In this document: positions 1 through 8,997 of the stretch, piece after piece
Layout of the letters: each line of letters opens with the position of its first letter
Position numbering within the stretch: the first letter of the stretch is position 1
Assembly (NCBI GenBank): GCA_035651655.1
Contig: DASRFG010000006.1
Coordinates: forward strand, 1 to 64,000
Source of the DNA: Terriglobales bacterium
GTDB taxonomy: Bacteria > Acidobacteriota > Terriglobia > Terriglobales > Acidobacteriaceae
DNA: 64,000 nt
Reading direction: 5' to 3'
Position numbers and translations under genes: made by a program
The notes under the pieces: model-generated
The model's database searches: none
The model's input: the letters and a program-made list of their open reading frames with translations, nothing else
What the model was told of the DNA's origin: nothing

Positions 1-204
1 GTGCGCCGTCGCGATCGTGATCCCCCGCTCCCGCTCCTCGGGCGCGTTGTCTATCGAATCGAACGAGCGGAACGCCACCTTCGGGTTGTGCTTCGACAGC
101 ACTTTGGTGATCGCCGCCGTCAACGTCGTCTTCCCGTGGTCAATGTGCCCGATCGTCCCCACGTTCACGTGCGGCTTATTCCGTTCAAATTTCTCTTTCG
201 CCAT
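1..204 (-). CDS. tuf: Elongation factor Tu, N-terminal part (runs off the left edge)
   Basis: Translation elongation factor Tu carries aminoacyl-tRNA to the ribosome as a GTP complex. Only the first 68 residues lie in the window. They begin [20 protein letters not shown] and continue into the P-loop segment GHVDHGKT, followed by the switch-I segment that ends in ERERGITI. Both are diagnostic of EF-Tu. The ATG start is at 202-204. Only about 40 bases separate it from the small gene upstream, and a tRNA cluster precedes that, so the whole block is probably one tRNA-tuf transcript. The remaining coding sequence lies beyond position 1. Identity is certain; copy number of tuf in the genome cannot be judged from here. 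Confidence 0.97.
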   Translation of the reverse strand, partial: MAKEKFERNKPHVNVGTIGHIDHGKTTLTAAITKVLSKHNPKVAFRSFDSIDNAPEERERGITIATAH

Positions 205-243
205 TGCCTCTGTTTACTCCCTTATCTCAGTGCTGCTTCAGTC

Positions 244-591
244 TCAAAACACGCGATAAACCTGAGCGTATTTTGCCCTCAATTCCACATCTACGTGTTC
301 CAGCCGCTCCAGGTAAAACTCCCTGATCAGACCCTGGTCTGAGAGCGTCAGCGAATCGTAAAGCCCTCTGGCAGTAGATGCTGCCTTTTCAGCTTCATCA
401 GCGTGCTCGATCACTTGGTTCGCGAGCACGGCATCGAAGTCACGTATGCCGATCCCTTTTTTCTTCAGGTCTTTGAGAAATCGCTCCACTGCCGGCCGGG
501 TCAGCGCCTTATCAATGGCTTGTTTCAATTCCGCAAACTCCAGTTCTCGCTGGACCCTGATTGCAGCCTGGTTGAACCCCGCCTCAGCCAT
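244..591 (-). CDS. Hypothetical protein between tRNA-Gly and tuf
   Basis: A 115-residue soluble protein with no signal peptide or membrane segment and no domain I recognise. It is highly charged and predicted largely helical, with a Lys-rich stretch (LKDLKKKGIGIRDFDAVL) near the middle and a C-terminal run rich in Glu, Arg and Tyr. The ATG at 589-591 lies 30 bases downstream of the 3' end of tRNA-Gly, and the stop is about 40 bases before the tuf start, so it should share their transcript. The uninterrupted frame that fills the gap between two unquestioned genes is the main support for its being real. No function is proposed. Confidence 0.65.
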   Translation of the reverse strand: MAEAGFNQAAIRVQRELEFAELKQAIDKALTRPAVERFLKDLKKKGIGIRDFDAVLANQVIEHADEAEKAASTARGLYDSLTLSDQGLIREFYLERLEHVDVELRAKYAQVYRVF

Positions 592-620
592 AGTTGCAAT
601 TCCCTGCTTTCAAAATCTGG

Positions 621-692
621 AGCGGGAGACGGGAATCGAACCCGCGACCAACAGCTTGGAAGGCTGTGACTCTACCACTGAGTTACTCCCGC
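621..692 (-). tRNA. tRNA-Gly (anticodon TCC)
   Basis: A 72-nt cloverleaf. The seven-pair acceptor stem is GCGGGAG/CTCCCGC, the anticodon loop reads CTTCCAA (anticodon TCC) and the T-arm carries GGTTCGATTCC. CCA is not encoded. It belongs to the tRNA cluster that leads into tuf. Confidence 0.96.
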
Positions 693-780
693 CCTTCCGT
701 AGATCCCTCGCTGCGCTCGGGATTTCGCCTGCGGGCTCCCGCTCCGCTCACGCCCGCAAACCGGCTCAACCAAACCCTGG

Positions 781-843
<63 letters not shown>

Positions 844-853
<10 letters not shown>

Positions 854-1035
854 TCGTTCTTCGAATCTCCCTCGGTATCTTCGCGGACACCGTCACGCCG
901 ATGCGCCAGCGTTCTCACCGCGAAACCAGCCAGCACAATCAGCGTTACCAGCCGCATCTTCTCGTCGCTGATGGTCTGCCAAGCCAGCACCGCGAGCACC
1001 GCGTATGCCACTAACGCAATCAGCAAGCGATTCAC
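844..1035 (-). CDS. Small putative membrane protein inside the tRNA cluster
   Basis: A 63-residue frame with two hydrophobic segments (about residues 3-21 and 27-44) and a hydrophilic acidic tail. It starts with GTG 13 bases after the tRNA-Tyr gene ends, and its last codons overlap the 5' end of tRNA-Thr(GGT) by 10 bases. The transmembrane pattern is clean, which argues for a real gene. The overlap with a structural RNA, the short length and the non-ATG start argue against it. Function is unknown. If it is translated, the message would have to be read before or instead of tRNA-Thr processing. Confidence 0.4.
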
Positions 1036-1048
1036 TTAAAAATCCTGG

Positions 1049-1134
1049 TGCACAGGGGAGGATTCGAACCTCCGTAGCTCGCAAGGAGCGGCAGATTTAC
1101 AGTCTGCTGCCATTAACCACTCGGCCACCTGTGC
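1049..1134 (-). tRNA. tRNA-Tyr (anticodon GTA)
   Basis: An 86-nt class II tRNA with acceptor stem GCACAGG/CCTGTGC, anticodon loop CTGTAAA (anticodon GTA), a long variable arm as expected for tyrosine, and discriminator A. CCA is not encoded. It sits between the two threonine tRNAs of the cluster. Confidence 0.96.
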
Positions 1135-1368
1135 AGAAACCGTTTCAGGCGGCGCTGTCGCCAGCCGCTCGCTTTTACAATCGCCCACGCTTACTCCGCG
1201 CTCCTCACGCCCGTGGAGTTGTGCGCATAAGAACACGTAAACGCGCGCGCATACCTCCGCACGAAGAGCGAACCCACTTCGGAAATCCTTAAGGAGTGCG
1301 TTCTGGAATTATCGTCCTGCTATCGTCGGCCCACCGCTCGACTGACCAGCGTCTGATTCCGTTCCTGG

Positions 1369-1441
1369 AGCTGGCGGAGGGAGTTGAACCCCCGACCCTC
1401 TGATTACAAATCAGATGCTCTACCAGCTGAGCTACGCCAGC
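1369..1441 (-). tRNA. tRNA-Thr (anticodon TGT)
   Basis: A 73-nt cloverleaf with acceptor stem GCTGGCG/CGCCAGC, anticodon loop TTTGTAA (anticodon TGT) and T-loop TTCAACT. It is the first gene of the minus-strand tRNA-tuf cluster, so its promoter should lie in 1442-1620. I found no convincing -35/-10 pair there. The 230 bases between this tRNA and tRNA-Tyr (1135-1368) hold nothing I recognise. Confidence 0.95.
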
Positions 1442-1671
1442 GGTTTCGGTGCATCACCTATGACGCACCAAAGACACATCTCCCGCCCACCTTGCGGGAC
1501 AAAGTTTAGAGGTTAACACAAACGGAACCCGGCGTGCAACGCACTCGGCCCCGCGTAATTTCCTTGTTGCTGAGTGCTATGATTTGCAATTCTTCTTAAA
1601 CGATTTTACTCGAAGTCGCCGGGCTCTGCCACCGTCACTATGAGGGTTGTTCGCCCTGCGGGCAAAAATCC

Positions 1672-2721
1672 ATGCGACCACGCACCCGCATCACCCTGTT
1701 GACCGTGGTTCTGGTTGCCGCGGTCCTGGTACTGATCATCGGTCTGCGGAAACAGGCTCCCCCTGAGCCTGCGCGCCTACTCCCCGGCGCCGATGCCTTT
1801 GTTTACCTGGATCTAAGGTGGGTGCGGCGCGTGAGCCGCCTCGGCAAGCTTCCCCCGGTTTCCCTGGATCCTGAATATGAGCAGTTTGTCCGTGAAACCG
1901 GCTTCCAGTTTGAGCGCGACCTGGACGAGGCTGCCTTTGCCATCCACTACACCGGCCCTCTTGCTGCCCCGGACGGATCCCCACGATTCACGGAAGTTTT
2001 CCTCGGTCGCTGGAACTCACAAAAAGTGAGCGAGTACTTTCGCAAGGTCGCAGGCTCGGTCGAAAACTACAATCAGGTGGACATCTTCAACATTCCCCTC
2101 GAGGGTCGCACCTTGCGGATTGCCTTGCTGGGTGTTGGCACCATCGCCGCCTCCAATACAAACGATCCGGCAGTAATCCGGGAAATTATTGATCGCTCAC
2201 ATAGGCTGGCCTCGCCTTTCGGCGGGCCGGCGCTGTTGCGCTCCTACTACAAGCGTGTCCCCTTGGGCAGTTTGGCCTGGGTAATCGCCAGCAATCCTTC
2301 CCAATTGCGGAATCAACAATTGAATAGCTTGGCACTGCCATTGGACTATCGACAACTGCTGTCCGGTTCCACGGTGGTTGTCTCGGTACGTTTTTTGCTC
2401 GCCATTCACTTCCGCGCCGAGGCTTTCTTCAGCAATCAAGCCCAGGCATCGCAGGTTGCTGAGCGACTTGCCTCACTGGTGACCGTTTTTCACGCTCTTG
2501 AACCCACCCTCACCACCGGTGGCACCGACCAGGACGTAAAGAAGTTCTTCAACAGCCTGCAAGTGAAGCAATCAAGGGAGAGGGTTGCACTGAGCGCGGT
2601 CGTGCCGCCAGAGTTTATCAAGAAGGTTTTTACCGAACCGCCGGCGGAGCCTTCTGCCCCCGCAGTTGCGGAGCCGATCGCTCCGCCCAAGAAACATAAA
2701 ATGAGGCGCAGACCGAAATAA
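1672..2721 (+). CDS. Membrane-anchored hypothetical protein
   Basis: A 349-residue protein with one N-terminal hydrophobic segment (about residues 7-25) after a short basic stretch. It is therefore an inner-membrane anchor or uncleaved signal with the bulk outside the cytoplasm. The large soluble part has regular alternating hydrophobicity and no domain I recognise. The tail is Pro/Ala rich and ends in a very basic KKHKMRRRPK. The ATG at 1672 is used because upstream candidates are out of frame. No clear Shine-Dalgarno is visible. It is transcribed divergently from the tRNA cluster and converges on the NmrA-like gene 15 bases beyond its stop. Function unknown. Confidence 0.75.
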   Translation: MRPRTRITLLTVVLVAAVLVLIIGLRKQAPPEPARLLPGADAFVYLDLRWVRRVSRLGKLPPVSLDPEYEQFVRETGFQFERDLDEAAFAIHYTGPLAAPDGSPRFTEVFLGRWNSQKVSEYFRKVAGSVENYNQVDIFNIPLEGRTLRIALLGVGTIAASNTNDPAVIREIIDRSHRLASPFGGPALLRSYYKRVPLGSLAWVIASNPSQLRNQQLNSLALPLDYRQLLSGSTVVVSVRFLLAIHFRAEAFFSNQAQASQVAERLASLVTVFHALEPTLTTGGTDQDVKKFFNSLQVKQSRERVALSAVVPPEFIKKVFTEPPAEPSAPAVAEPIAPPKKHKMRRRPK

Positions 2722-2736
2722 AAGACTGGCCGAGGC

Positions 2737-3600
2737 TCAGCCCTTCCAAGCGCGCGCGGTTTCAGCTACAAACGTGCCGTAGTCCCGGGGTGGATGATGC
2801 AGAATCTTGGCCTGCTGCTTGAGGTCGGCTTCCGTCGCTCTCAACCCGTTCTGCTGGAAGAAGGCATACATGGTCTTCAGGTCTTCAACCAGCCATGCCG
2901 GCATGAGGCCCTGCACCTGCTCTCCCCAGGCTTTCAGGTCATTCCCTGCATAGCGGATTTCTTTTCCCAGGTGGCGGCCCCAAATCTGGGCGGTCTGAAA
3001 ACCATTCAGCGCCTCCGGACCGACCAGAGGATAACGTTCCCCTTCGTGGCCCTCTTGCAATAGCGCGTTTACTGCAGCATCCGCGATATCGCGAACATCA
3101 ACCCGGCTCAGGCCGATGTCGCCATAGGGCTGCGGATAGACGCCGAATTCGCTGATGGGCTGCTGAAAGAAATAATCATTTTGAAAGAAGTTGTTTGGCA
3201 TCAGGACGGTGCAGGGGATTCCGCTGTCGCGAAGGGCGGCTTCAATCTCGATTTTTGAGCGGAAGTGCGGAACATGCGGGGCACTCTCCACGTCATGGAT
3301 GGATAGGAGTACAACCCGCTTGATTCCGGCTTGCCTTGCGGCTCGCACCACATTGATACCTTCTTCGCTTTCGCTCTGGCTCAGGGCAGTGATAAGAAAC
3401 AGTTCGTCAATGCCGTCCATCGCGACGGGGAGAGTCTCGGGCTTGCGAAAGTCGCCGAATACTGCTTGCACACCCGCGGGAAGGGACTTTGATTTCTCCG
3501 GTGAGTGCGTCAGCACTGACACCGGTACTGACTGCGATAGGAGTTTGCGCACCGTTGCACTACCCACGGTTCCGGTGCCACCAGTGATCAGGACGCGCAT
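2737..3600 (-). CDS. NmrA-like NAD(P)-binding oxidoreductase
   Basis: Atypical short-chain dehydrogenase of the NmrA / NAD(P)H:quinone reductase-like group, cytosolic. The N-terminus has the dinucleotide-binding motif GGTGTVGS directly after a beta strand (MRVLIT). A second conserved stretch, RVVLLSIHDVES, matches the beta-5 region of the family, and the later segment VLMPNNFFQN is also typical. The ATG at 3598-3600 places the Rossmann strand at residue 2 as is usual; a TTG six codons upstream is an alternative. Members act as quinone or small-molecule reductases or as redox sensors, so the substrate cannot be set from sequence. It lies just upstream of the M23 peptidase gene on the same strand, about 20 bases from the end of this gene's leader region, but they need not be co-transcribed. 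Confidence 0.85.
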   Translation of the reverse strand: MRVLITGGTGTVGSATVRKLLSQSVPVSVLTHSPEKSKSLPAGVQAVFGDFRKPETLPVAMDGIDELFLITALSQSESEEGINVVRAARQAGIKRVVLLSIHDVESAPHVPHFRSKIEIEAALRDSGIPCTVLMPNNFFQNDYFFQQPISEFGVYPQPYGDIGLSRVDVRDIADAAVNALLQEGHEGERYPLVGPEALNGFQTAQIWGRHLGKEIRYAGNDLKAWGEQVQGLMPAWLVEDLKTMYAFFQQNGLRATEADLKQQAKILHHPPRDYGTFVAETARAWKG

Positions 3601-3717
3601 CTTTCCATCCGGTATCAAAAGCTATGGAAATAGTTCTTACCAAATTAAGCGGTGGTCTGGTTGTAAATGCACAGGAGTAGAAAGTCAAAGCCGGAAGTCT
3701 TAGCTGTTGGAGGCTAT

Positions 3718-4662
3718 CTAGTTGCCGTCGTGCGGCATGTAACTAGTGTTCAGGGAGGAAAGCAGGAGACCATGCTGGTTGGCTAAAGTCATGCGCAGAT
3801 ACTTATAAGGATTGACCGGCACACCGTTGATGCGTACTTCATAATGGAGATGTGGCCCGGTGCTGCGGCCGCTCTGACCCACGTAGCCGATCACATCACC
3901 ACGGTGCACTTCCTGGCCCTGGGTGATCGAATAGCTGGCCAGGTGACCGTAAAGAGTGGTGATGCCGCGTCCATGATCAAGGATTATGGTGCGACCATAG
4001 CCGCTTACCGAGTTGGCGTAAAAGACCATTCCATCTGCGGGGGCTACCACTGGCTGTCCAAATCCCGAGGAGATGTCAACCCCGCGGTGGAATGCGCCTT
4101 CGCCGTTGAAGGGATCAATGCGTTCCCCAAATGATCCCGTAACTCTTCCCATAACCGGCCACAAAGTAGGCGCAGCAGAGGCACGCACCCAATCCGCCAT
4201 GGTCAGGGAGCGGGTAACTCCCATGCTGATGCCAACCGTGGCAACACCTGTCAAAGCCGATTTCCTCAATACGTATAACTGGCCAAGCGACGCATCTATC
4301 TCATTGTCCGGTGCTTCATCCGCCAGCTTGCTGCCGAGCACCGGTTCCTGCCTGAGTCCGTAAAGCGCAGAAACCTCGCTGGCCAGGGAGCCCAACGATG
4401 CCACCTGGATGTCCTTTTCGTGTTCCGCCTGTTCCAGGCGCGTGTACCGCTTGGTGAGCGCTTCTTTTTCTACGCGCAGCTGATCAAAGCGCGAAACCTT
4501 CATCACCATTCTGGTATAGGAGCTGACGATTCCGGTAAGGCTAGCCATGCCCAGCAGGGCGCCAGCGACCAACACATATAGATAATAAATAGGGATTTGA
4601 ACCTTACGGAGTTGCCCGTCTGAGTCCCGGGTCACGAATAGAATGTAAAAGCGCTTACGCAA
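3718..4662 (-). CDS. M23 family (LytM-type) cell-wall metallopeptidase
   Basis: Peptidoglycan endopeptidase or amidase-activating LytM protein, 314 aa, anchored in the inner membrane and facing the periplasm. A membrane segment spans about residues 25-45. A coiled-coil-like charged region follows (about 55-100), and the catalytic LytM domain occupies about 170-290. The zinc ligands are visible: His192 and Asp196 in HRGVDIS, and the HLH motif at 271-273, so the enzyme should be active rather than a degenerate EnvC/NlpD-type activator. The architecture (short cytoplasmic tail, TM, coiled coil, LytM) resembles peptidases that act in cell division or shape maintenance. A TTGACA-containing promoter candidate lies upstream in a long leader. 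Confidence 0.93.
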   Translation of the reverse strand: MRKRFYILFVTRDSDGQLRKVQIPIYYLYVLVAGALLGMASLTGIVSSYTRMVMKVSRFDQLRVEKEALTKRYTRLEQAEHEKDIQVASLGSLASEVSALYGLRQEPVLGSKLADEAPDNEIDASLGQLYVLRKSALTGVATVGISMGVTRSLTMADWVRASAAPTLWPVMGRVTGSFGERIDPFNGEGAFHRGVDISSGFGQPVVAPADGMVFYANSVSGYGRTIILDHGRGITTLYGHLASYSITQGQEVHRGDVIGYVGQSGRSTGPHLHYEVRINGVPVNPYKYLRMTLANQHGLLLSSLNTSYMPHDGN

Positions 4663-4892
4663 CAGTTCTCCAATTCATGCGTCTCTACCGCGCCTACTTC
4701 ACAGTCGTGCGGGCCATCGTTGGTTCCACAGCCTTTGTTGATCCCCGGACTACGCTGCCTATACGACAGGGAGTGGGCGGTCGCGCGTCCGATTTCGGAT
4801 CCGGCTGAACCGATAAGCCCCGAGACAAATACACCTTAAGCGGCGCGTCCCCGTGCCGCCAGATGCCTCGACCAAGGGAAACTACTTACCGA

Positions 4893-4921
4893 ACGTAACA
4901 AACCAGCTTTAACCCTGTCAA
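4893..4921 (-). promoter_or_regulatory. Candidate sigma-70 promoter for the M23 peptidase
   Basis: On the minus strand a perfect -35 hexamer TTGACA (4916-4921) is followed after 17 bases by TTACGT, a poor match to the -10 consensus. With an 18-base spacer the hexamer is TACGTT. The -35 is convincing; the -10 is weak. If used, it gives a leader of about 220 bases. Confidence 0.3.
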
Positions 4922-5029
4922 CGCGGTAAAACACCTAAATTAGTTACCGAGGTGATTTGTCCTCGGTTCTTGGTGGTTACCAATGGCGCAGGCCAATTCC
5001 AGCGTCTTCTCACAAGTTGATCAGTCTTT

Positions 5030-5057
5030 TATAGTTAGTCGCGTATAGTTAGTCGCG
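5030..5057 (+). repeat. Perfect 14-bp tandem duplication abutting the thiL start
   Basis: Two exact head-to-tail copies of TATAGTTAGTCGCG occupy 5030-5043 and 5044-5057. The GTG start of thiL follows immediately at 5058. Each copy carries a -10-like TATAGT. No purine-rich ribosome-binding site exists in this stretch. Confidence 0.85.
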
Positions 5058-6044
5058 GTGCGCCGGCAAGAGAAATCGTTGATCCGCCAAATCCGCCGTC
5101 GGGCGCGGGCTTCCAGTCATAGGTTGTCTGGTTCGGGCACGTATCTCCGGCATGCCGCGGTGCTGCGGGGAATCGGCGACGATGCCGCACTGCTAGGCAT
5201 TCCAGCCGCAGACCAGGTTCTGGTCACAACCGACTTCAGCCTGGAAAATATTCATTTCCATCGTCAATGGCACCCCCCGGAGTCGGTCGGGCACCGTTGC
5301 CTGGCACGAGGACTGAGCGATATTGCGGCCATGGGGGGAACCCCCGTTGCCGCATTTCTTTCATTGGCGCTACCGTCAGATATTCCTCAAGCCTGGGTGA
5401 ACGGCTTCGTCCGAGGTGTGCTCGCGCTGGGAAGCCGTTTCAAGACTGTCCTGGCTGGCGGCGACACCGCTGAATCCCCTTCCGGCGTGCTGGCTGACAT
5501 CGTAGTGCTCGGCTCGGTTCCCAAAGGAACGGCGGTGTTTCGTGCGGGCGCCCAAGCGGGCCACGCCATTTACGTCAGCGGTAAATTGGGCGGCTCCGCG
5601 TGGGTCCTGAAGGAATTGCGCGCGGGTCGGAAGCTCAATCCCGCCCGCTATCCCGCACATTTCTTTCCGGTTCCGCGCGTCGCGTTAGGGCAGGCATTGC
5701 GAGCAGGCAAAATGGCTTCGTCAATGATTGATATCAGTGACGGTCTCTCCACGGATCTCGACCACATTTGCGAGGAAAGCCGAGTGGGCGCACGTATTTA
5801 CGCTGAACGCATCCCCGCGGCAAAGGGGGCGGACCTCTCTTTGGCGTTGCATGGGGGTGAAGACTACGAGCTGCTGTTTACCGCGCCAGCAAACCAGCGG
5901 GTGCCGTCTCAGCTCGCTGGGATTCAGATCACGCGCATCGGAGAAATCACCCGCGGCCGCCGCATAGTCCTGGTAAAGGATGGACGCGAAAGCGTGCTGC
6001 CCGTCAGTGGATGGGAGCATTTCCGGGCTCGACAAAGAACGTAA
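5058..6044 (+). CDS. thiL: Thiamine-monophosphate kinase
   Basis: ThiL phosphorylates thiamine monophosphate to the active cofactor thiamine diphosphate, the last step of the pathway. The 328-residue protein has the expected two-domain PurM/AIR-synthase-like layout: IGDDAAL near residue 40, the substrate loop around TTDFSLENIHF, AGGDTAES with the metal-binding aspartate near 137, IDISDGLSTDLDH, and HGGEDYELLFT near the C-terminus. The GTG start puts EKSLIRQIRRR at the N-terminus, matching the family's usual beginning. No Shine-Dalgarno precedes it, only a 14-bp tandem repeat, so initiation may be leaderless. No other thi genes are in the window; the PLD-like gene follows 18 bases later. Confidence 0.93.
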   Translation: MRRQEKSLIRQIRRRARASSHRLSGSGTYLRHAAVLRGIGDDAALLGIPAADQVLVTTDFSLENIHFHRQWHPPESVGHRCLARGLSDIAAMGGTPVAAFLSLALPSDIPQAWVNGFVRGVLALGSRFKTVLAGGDTAESPSGVLADIVVLGSVPKGTAVFRAGAQAGHAIYVSGKLGGSAWVLKELRAGRKLNPARYPAHFFPVPRVALGQALRAGKMASSMIDISDGLSTDLDHICEESRVGARIYAERIPAAKGADLSLALHGGEDYELLFTAPANQRVPSQLAGIQITRIGEITRGRRIVLVKDGRESVLPVSGWEHFRARQRT

Positions 6045-6062
6045 GTATCAAGGCGCCTTGTC

Positions 6063-6701
6063 ATGGTGGACGACGTGCTCGCCAATAAAAGAATGGTAAT
6101 GCGGCTCTCATTCCTGGCTTGCGTGGTGCTGATTGCCGGAGCCTCCTATCCCCGGGTTGTTGCGCACCGCTTACTGAGCCCGAATCCCACATTGCAAGCC
6201 CCGCCTTTGGCAACCGACCACCGGGATGCTTATTACTCGCCTGCGGACAATCTGGAGCGGTTGGATATTCAACAACTTCGGCAGGCACAGCGAACGGTGG
6301 ATATTGCCATGTACGCTTTTACTGACAAGTACCTGGCACAAGAACTGCTCGAATTGGCGCGGCGGGGGGTGCGAATACGCCTCTATCGCGACCGCTCACA
6401 ATACCAGGAGGAGCAACGCCACGCTGCGGAGCATGCCGAGGCTTCGTGTAGCGACATCCTGCATCAAGAGCAAGACATTCAAATTCGAGTCAAGAATTCC
6501 AGCGAGCGTGACTTGATGCACCTAAAGGCTTACGTCGTCGATGGCGGAATGCTGCGCGAGGGCAGCGCTAACTGGTCTCCGGCGGGGCTGAAGAGGCAGG
6601 ACAACAGCATTCATTTCATCACGGACGTTGCGCAGGTGAAGGCCTTCGAGCGCGATTTCGAGCAGATGTGGAACCGGGCTGACAATTTGCGGGTGCAATG
6701 A
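6063..6701 (+). CDS. Secreted phospholipase D-like protein, single HKD motif
   Basis: A 212-residue PLD-superfamily protein with one HKD motif, the layout of the Nuc endonuclease group, which acts as a dimer. The motif is intact: His-x-Lys at HLKAYVVD, the Asp four residues after Lys, and GSANWS completing the conserved Gly-Ser-x-Asn. An upstream segment TVDIAMYAFTDKYLA is also typical of the fold. The N-terminus, once read from the internal ATGs near residues 11-13, is a signal peptide (MRLSFLACVVLIAGAS), so the protein is exported. It could cleave nucleic acid or phosphodiesters in the periplasm. It is probably in one transcript with thiL, but no functional link is apparent. Confidence 0.82.
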   Translation: MVDDVLANKRMVMRLSFLACVVLIAGASYPRVVAHRLLSPNPTLQAPPLATDHRDAYYSPADNLERLDIQQLRQAQRTVDIAMYAFTDKYLAQELLELARRGVRIRLYRDRSQYQEEQRHAAEHAEASCSDILHQEQDIQIRVKNSSERDLMHLKAYVVDGGMLREGSANWSPAGLKRQDNSIHFITDVAQVKAFERDFEQMWNRADNLRVQ

Positions 6702-6787
6702 CCCCGACCTATGAAATATGTTGCCTTTGCCGGTAACGCCTAGCAAAGAGTGTATCCGCCAGCACTCCCGAGGGATAAAGTAAGCAT

Positions 6788-7393
6788 ATGCGTCGCAGTT
6801 GCCGTTTTGCTTCTGTTTGTATTCTGTTGATCTCCCCGATTGCCTTTTTAGGCCAATCAGGTGACAAATCTCTCGAAGAACCCAGTTCGGCCGTCCAGCT
6901 CGATCCGGAAGCAGCGAAGAAACTTGTGCGCGCCCAATTCGGGTCGGGGTACACCCTCTCGACGCCACTCGATCCCATGATAGGGGACTTCAACGGGGAT
7001 GGAATTCCCGATCTGGTGCTGGTGGCACATGCCAGCAATCCTTTAGTGAACTCCGTTGGATTCAATTACAAGGTTATTGATCCGTACTATGCGTTTTACG
7101 GGTTCGGCGATCCCAAGGTCACAATGAATTTCGATGCCAGTGATCCTAGAAACCGGGGACTCGTGCTTCTCATCATTCATGGTGCTGCGAATGATGCTTG
7201 GAAGGCCCCTACACCCAAAGCCAAGTTCGTAATCATCAATGTTCCTTTTGTCAAAGTTTCTCTTTCTAAGACTCTGCTGCACAAAAAACCCATCTCTGCA
7301 ATTGCCGCCCAGGAAGTTGACACCAACAGCTCAGTCATATTCTGGACGGGAAAGAGTTATCAGTACCATCCTTTCGGTGGAGCCATGGAATAG
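6788..7393 (+). CDS. Secreted hypothetical protein with one EF-hand-like / FG-GAP-type repeat
   Basis: A 201-residue exported protein; residues 1-22 form a signal peptide ending near FLGQS. A single calcium-loop motif DFNGDGIPD (Asp67, Asn69, Asp71, Asp75) resembles one blade of VCBS/FG-GAP proteins, but only one copy is visible, too few for a propeller. The rest shows alternating strands and no known domain. The ATG at 6788 is in a good context after an AAGTAAG stretch. It lies between a PLD-like gene and the carboxylase subunit with modest gaps on both sides and is probably transcribed with at least one of them. Function unknown. Confidence 0.75.
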   Translation: MRRSCRFASVCILLISPIAFLGQSGDKSLEEPSSAVQLDPEAAKKLVRAQFGSGYTLSTPLDPMIGDFNGDGIPDLVLVAHASNPLVNSVGFNYKVIDPYYAFYGFGDPKVTMNFDASDPRNRGLVLLIIHGAANDAWKAPTPKAKFVIINVPFVKVSLSKTLLHKKPISAIAAQEVDTNSSVIFWTGKSYQYHPFGGAME

Positions 7394-7446
7394 CCAGCGC
7401 TGTCATTACCCCGGGTGAATCCGCACTCCCGCTATAATTCCCCTCC

Positions 7447-8997
7447 ATGAAGCTGGAAGACAAACTTGCCGAACTCAAGCGGCGCGACGGCCTCGCCGAA
7501 GCGGGGGGCGGAGAGGCGCGCCGCCAAAGCCAGCACAAGCAGGGAAAGATGTCGGCGCGAGAACGCATTGAGTTTCTGCTCGACGAAAGCAGCTTCGAAG
7601 AGACCGACAAGCTGGTCACCCATCGCAGCACCGATTTCGGCATGGAAGAACAGAAATACTACGGAGATGGATTTATCACTGGTTACGGCCGCATAGAAGG
7701 GCGGCTGGTGTTCGTTTTTGCCCAGGACTTCACCGTTTTCGGAGGCTCACTTTCAGAAGCAAACGCCGCCAAGATCGTCAAGATTATGGATCTGGCGGCT
7801 AAGGTCGGCGCTCCGGTAATCGGACTCAACGATTCTGGGGGCGCCCGCATTCAGGAAGGTGTCATGTCCCTGGCCGGCTACGCTGACATTTTCCTGCGCA
7901 ATACGCTCTACAGCGGCGTCGTTCCCCAGATCTCGGCCATCATGGGACCGTGCGCCGGCGGTGCTGTTTACTCGCCGGCCATTACCGACTTCATCTTCAT
8001 GGTGGACAAGACTTCGTACATGTTCATCACCGGCCCTGACGTGATTAAGCTGGTGACCCATGAAGAGGTCACGAAGGATCAGCTCGGCGGCGCCACCACC
8101 CACAATGAAACTTCGGGGGTGGCGCACTTTCTTGCCCACGACGATGCCGAATGCCTTTCGATGGTCCGCGAGTTGTTGAGCTTTATTCCCTCTAACAATG
8201 TTGACGACCCACCCCGGCGCGCTTGTACCGACCCCATGGATCGGGCAGATGTGCAGCTGGATACGGTAGTTCCCGCCGAATCGAACCAGCCCTATGACAT
8301 GAAAGACGTCATCCACGCGGTGGTCGATGATGGCTACTTTTTCGAAGTGCACGAGCATTTTGCGAAGAACATCGTGGTGGGATTCGCGCGTTTGGACGGC
8401 CGCTCGGTTGGCATTGTGGCCAATCAGCCCGCGTTTTTGGCGGGTACGCTCGACATCAACGCGTCAGTCAAGGGCGCACGCTTTGTGCGCTTCTGTGATG
8501 CTTTCAACATCCCGCTGGTCACCTTCGAAGACGTTCCCGGGTTCTTGCCCGGCACGAACCAGGAGTATGGCGGCATCATCAGACAGGGCGCGAAGCTGCT
8601 CTTTGCCTTCGCGGAAGCCACTGTGCCCAAGGTCACCGTGATCACCCGCAAAGCGTACGGAGGAGCCTATTGCGTGATGGCGTCGAAACACATTCGGACC
8701 GACGTGAACTACGCCTGGCCGACAGCCGAAATCGCGGTGATGGGTCCGGAAGGAGCGGTGGACATCGTTTACAAGCGCGAACTGGAAGCTGCACCGAAGC
8801 GTGAAAAGCTCCGGGCGCAGAAAATTGAGGAATTTCGAGACCGCTTCGCCAATCCCTACATTGCCGCGGAACGCGGATTTATTGATGCTGTGATCCGTCC
8901 TCGTGATACCCGCAAGAAGCTGATCCAGGCGCTGGCAATGCTGGAGACAAAACGCGACAAGAACCCGCCCAAAAAACACGGAAATATCCCACTGTAG
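7447..8997 (+). CDS. pccB: Acyl-CoA carboxylase, carboxyltransferase (beta) subunit, propionyl-CoA type
   Basis: Transfers CO2 from carboxybiotin to an acyl-CoA, probably propionyl-CoA, giving methylmalonyl-CoA; cytosolic. At 516 aa it has the full length of the decarboxylase/carboxyltransferase beta family. Both crotonase-like halves are present: the first carries [14 protein letters not shown] and the oxyanion segment [12 protein letters not shown]; the second carries [18 protein letters not shown] and [14 protein letters not shown]. The C-terminal RDTRKKL and KKHGNIPL are characteristic of Pcc/Mcc-type subunits. ATG at 7447. The matching biotin carboxylase and carrier protein are about 34 kb away at 41690-43719, so the enzyme's parts are not in one operon. 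Methylmalonyl versus methylcrotonyl specificity cannot be settled from motifs alone. Confidence 0.92.
   Translation: MKLEDKLAELKRRDGLAEAGGGEARRQSQHKQGKMSARERIEFLLDESSFEETDKLVTHRSTDFGMEEQKYYGDGFITGYGRIEGRLVFVFAQDFTVFGGSLSEANAAKIVKIMDLAAKVGAPVIGLNDSGGARIQEGVMSLAGYADIFLRNTLYSGVVPQISAIMGPCAGGAVYSPAITDFIFMVDKTSYMFITGPDVIKLVTHEEVTKDQLGGATTHNETSGVAHFLAHDDAECLSMVRELLSFIPSNNVDDPPRRACTDPMDRADVQLDTVVPAESNQPYDMKDVIHAVVDDGYFFEVHEHFAKNIVVGFARLDGRSVGIVANQPAFLAGTLDINASVKGARFVRFCDAFNIPLVTFEDVPGFLPGTNQEYGGIIRQGAKLLFAFAEATVPKVTVITRKAYGGAYCVMASKHIRTDVNYAWPTAEIAVMGPEGAVDIVYKRELEAAPKREKLRAQKIEEFRDRFANPYIAAERGFIDAVIRPRDTRKKLIQALAMLETKRDKNPPKKHGNIPL

Larger units (their letters stand above)
4663..5057. other. Intergenic region between divergent M23 peptidase and thiL
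   Basis: 395 bases without a supported gene. On the minus side it holds a promoter candidate for the peptidase and a long leader of about 230 bases. On the plus side it ends in a 14-bp tandem repeat directly before thiL. I looked for c-di-AMP and c-di-GMP riboswitch cores because both can control cell-wall hydrolases, and found no match. No thiamine (THI) element was seen before thiL either. Confidence 0.5.

Noticed and set aside
4663-5057. Riboswitch upstream of the M23 peptidase or thiL
   Set aside because: No match to the conserved cores of c-di-AMP, c-di-GMP or thiamine riboswitches could be recognised on either strand.
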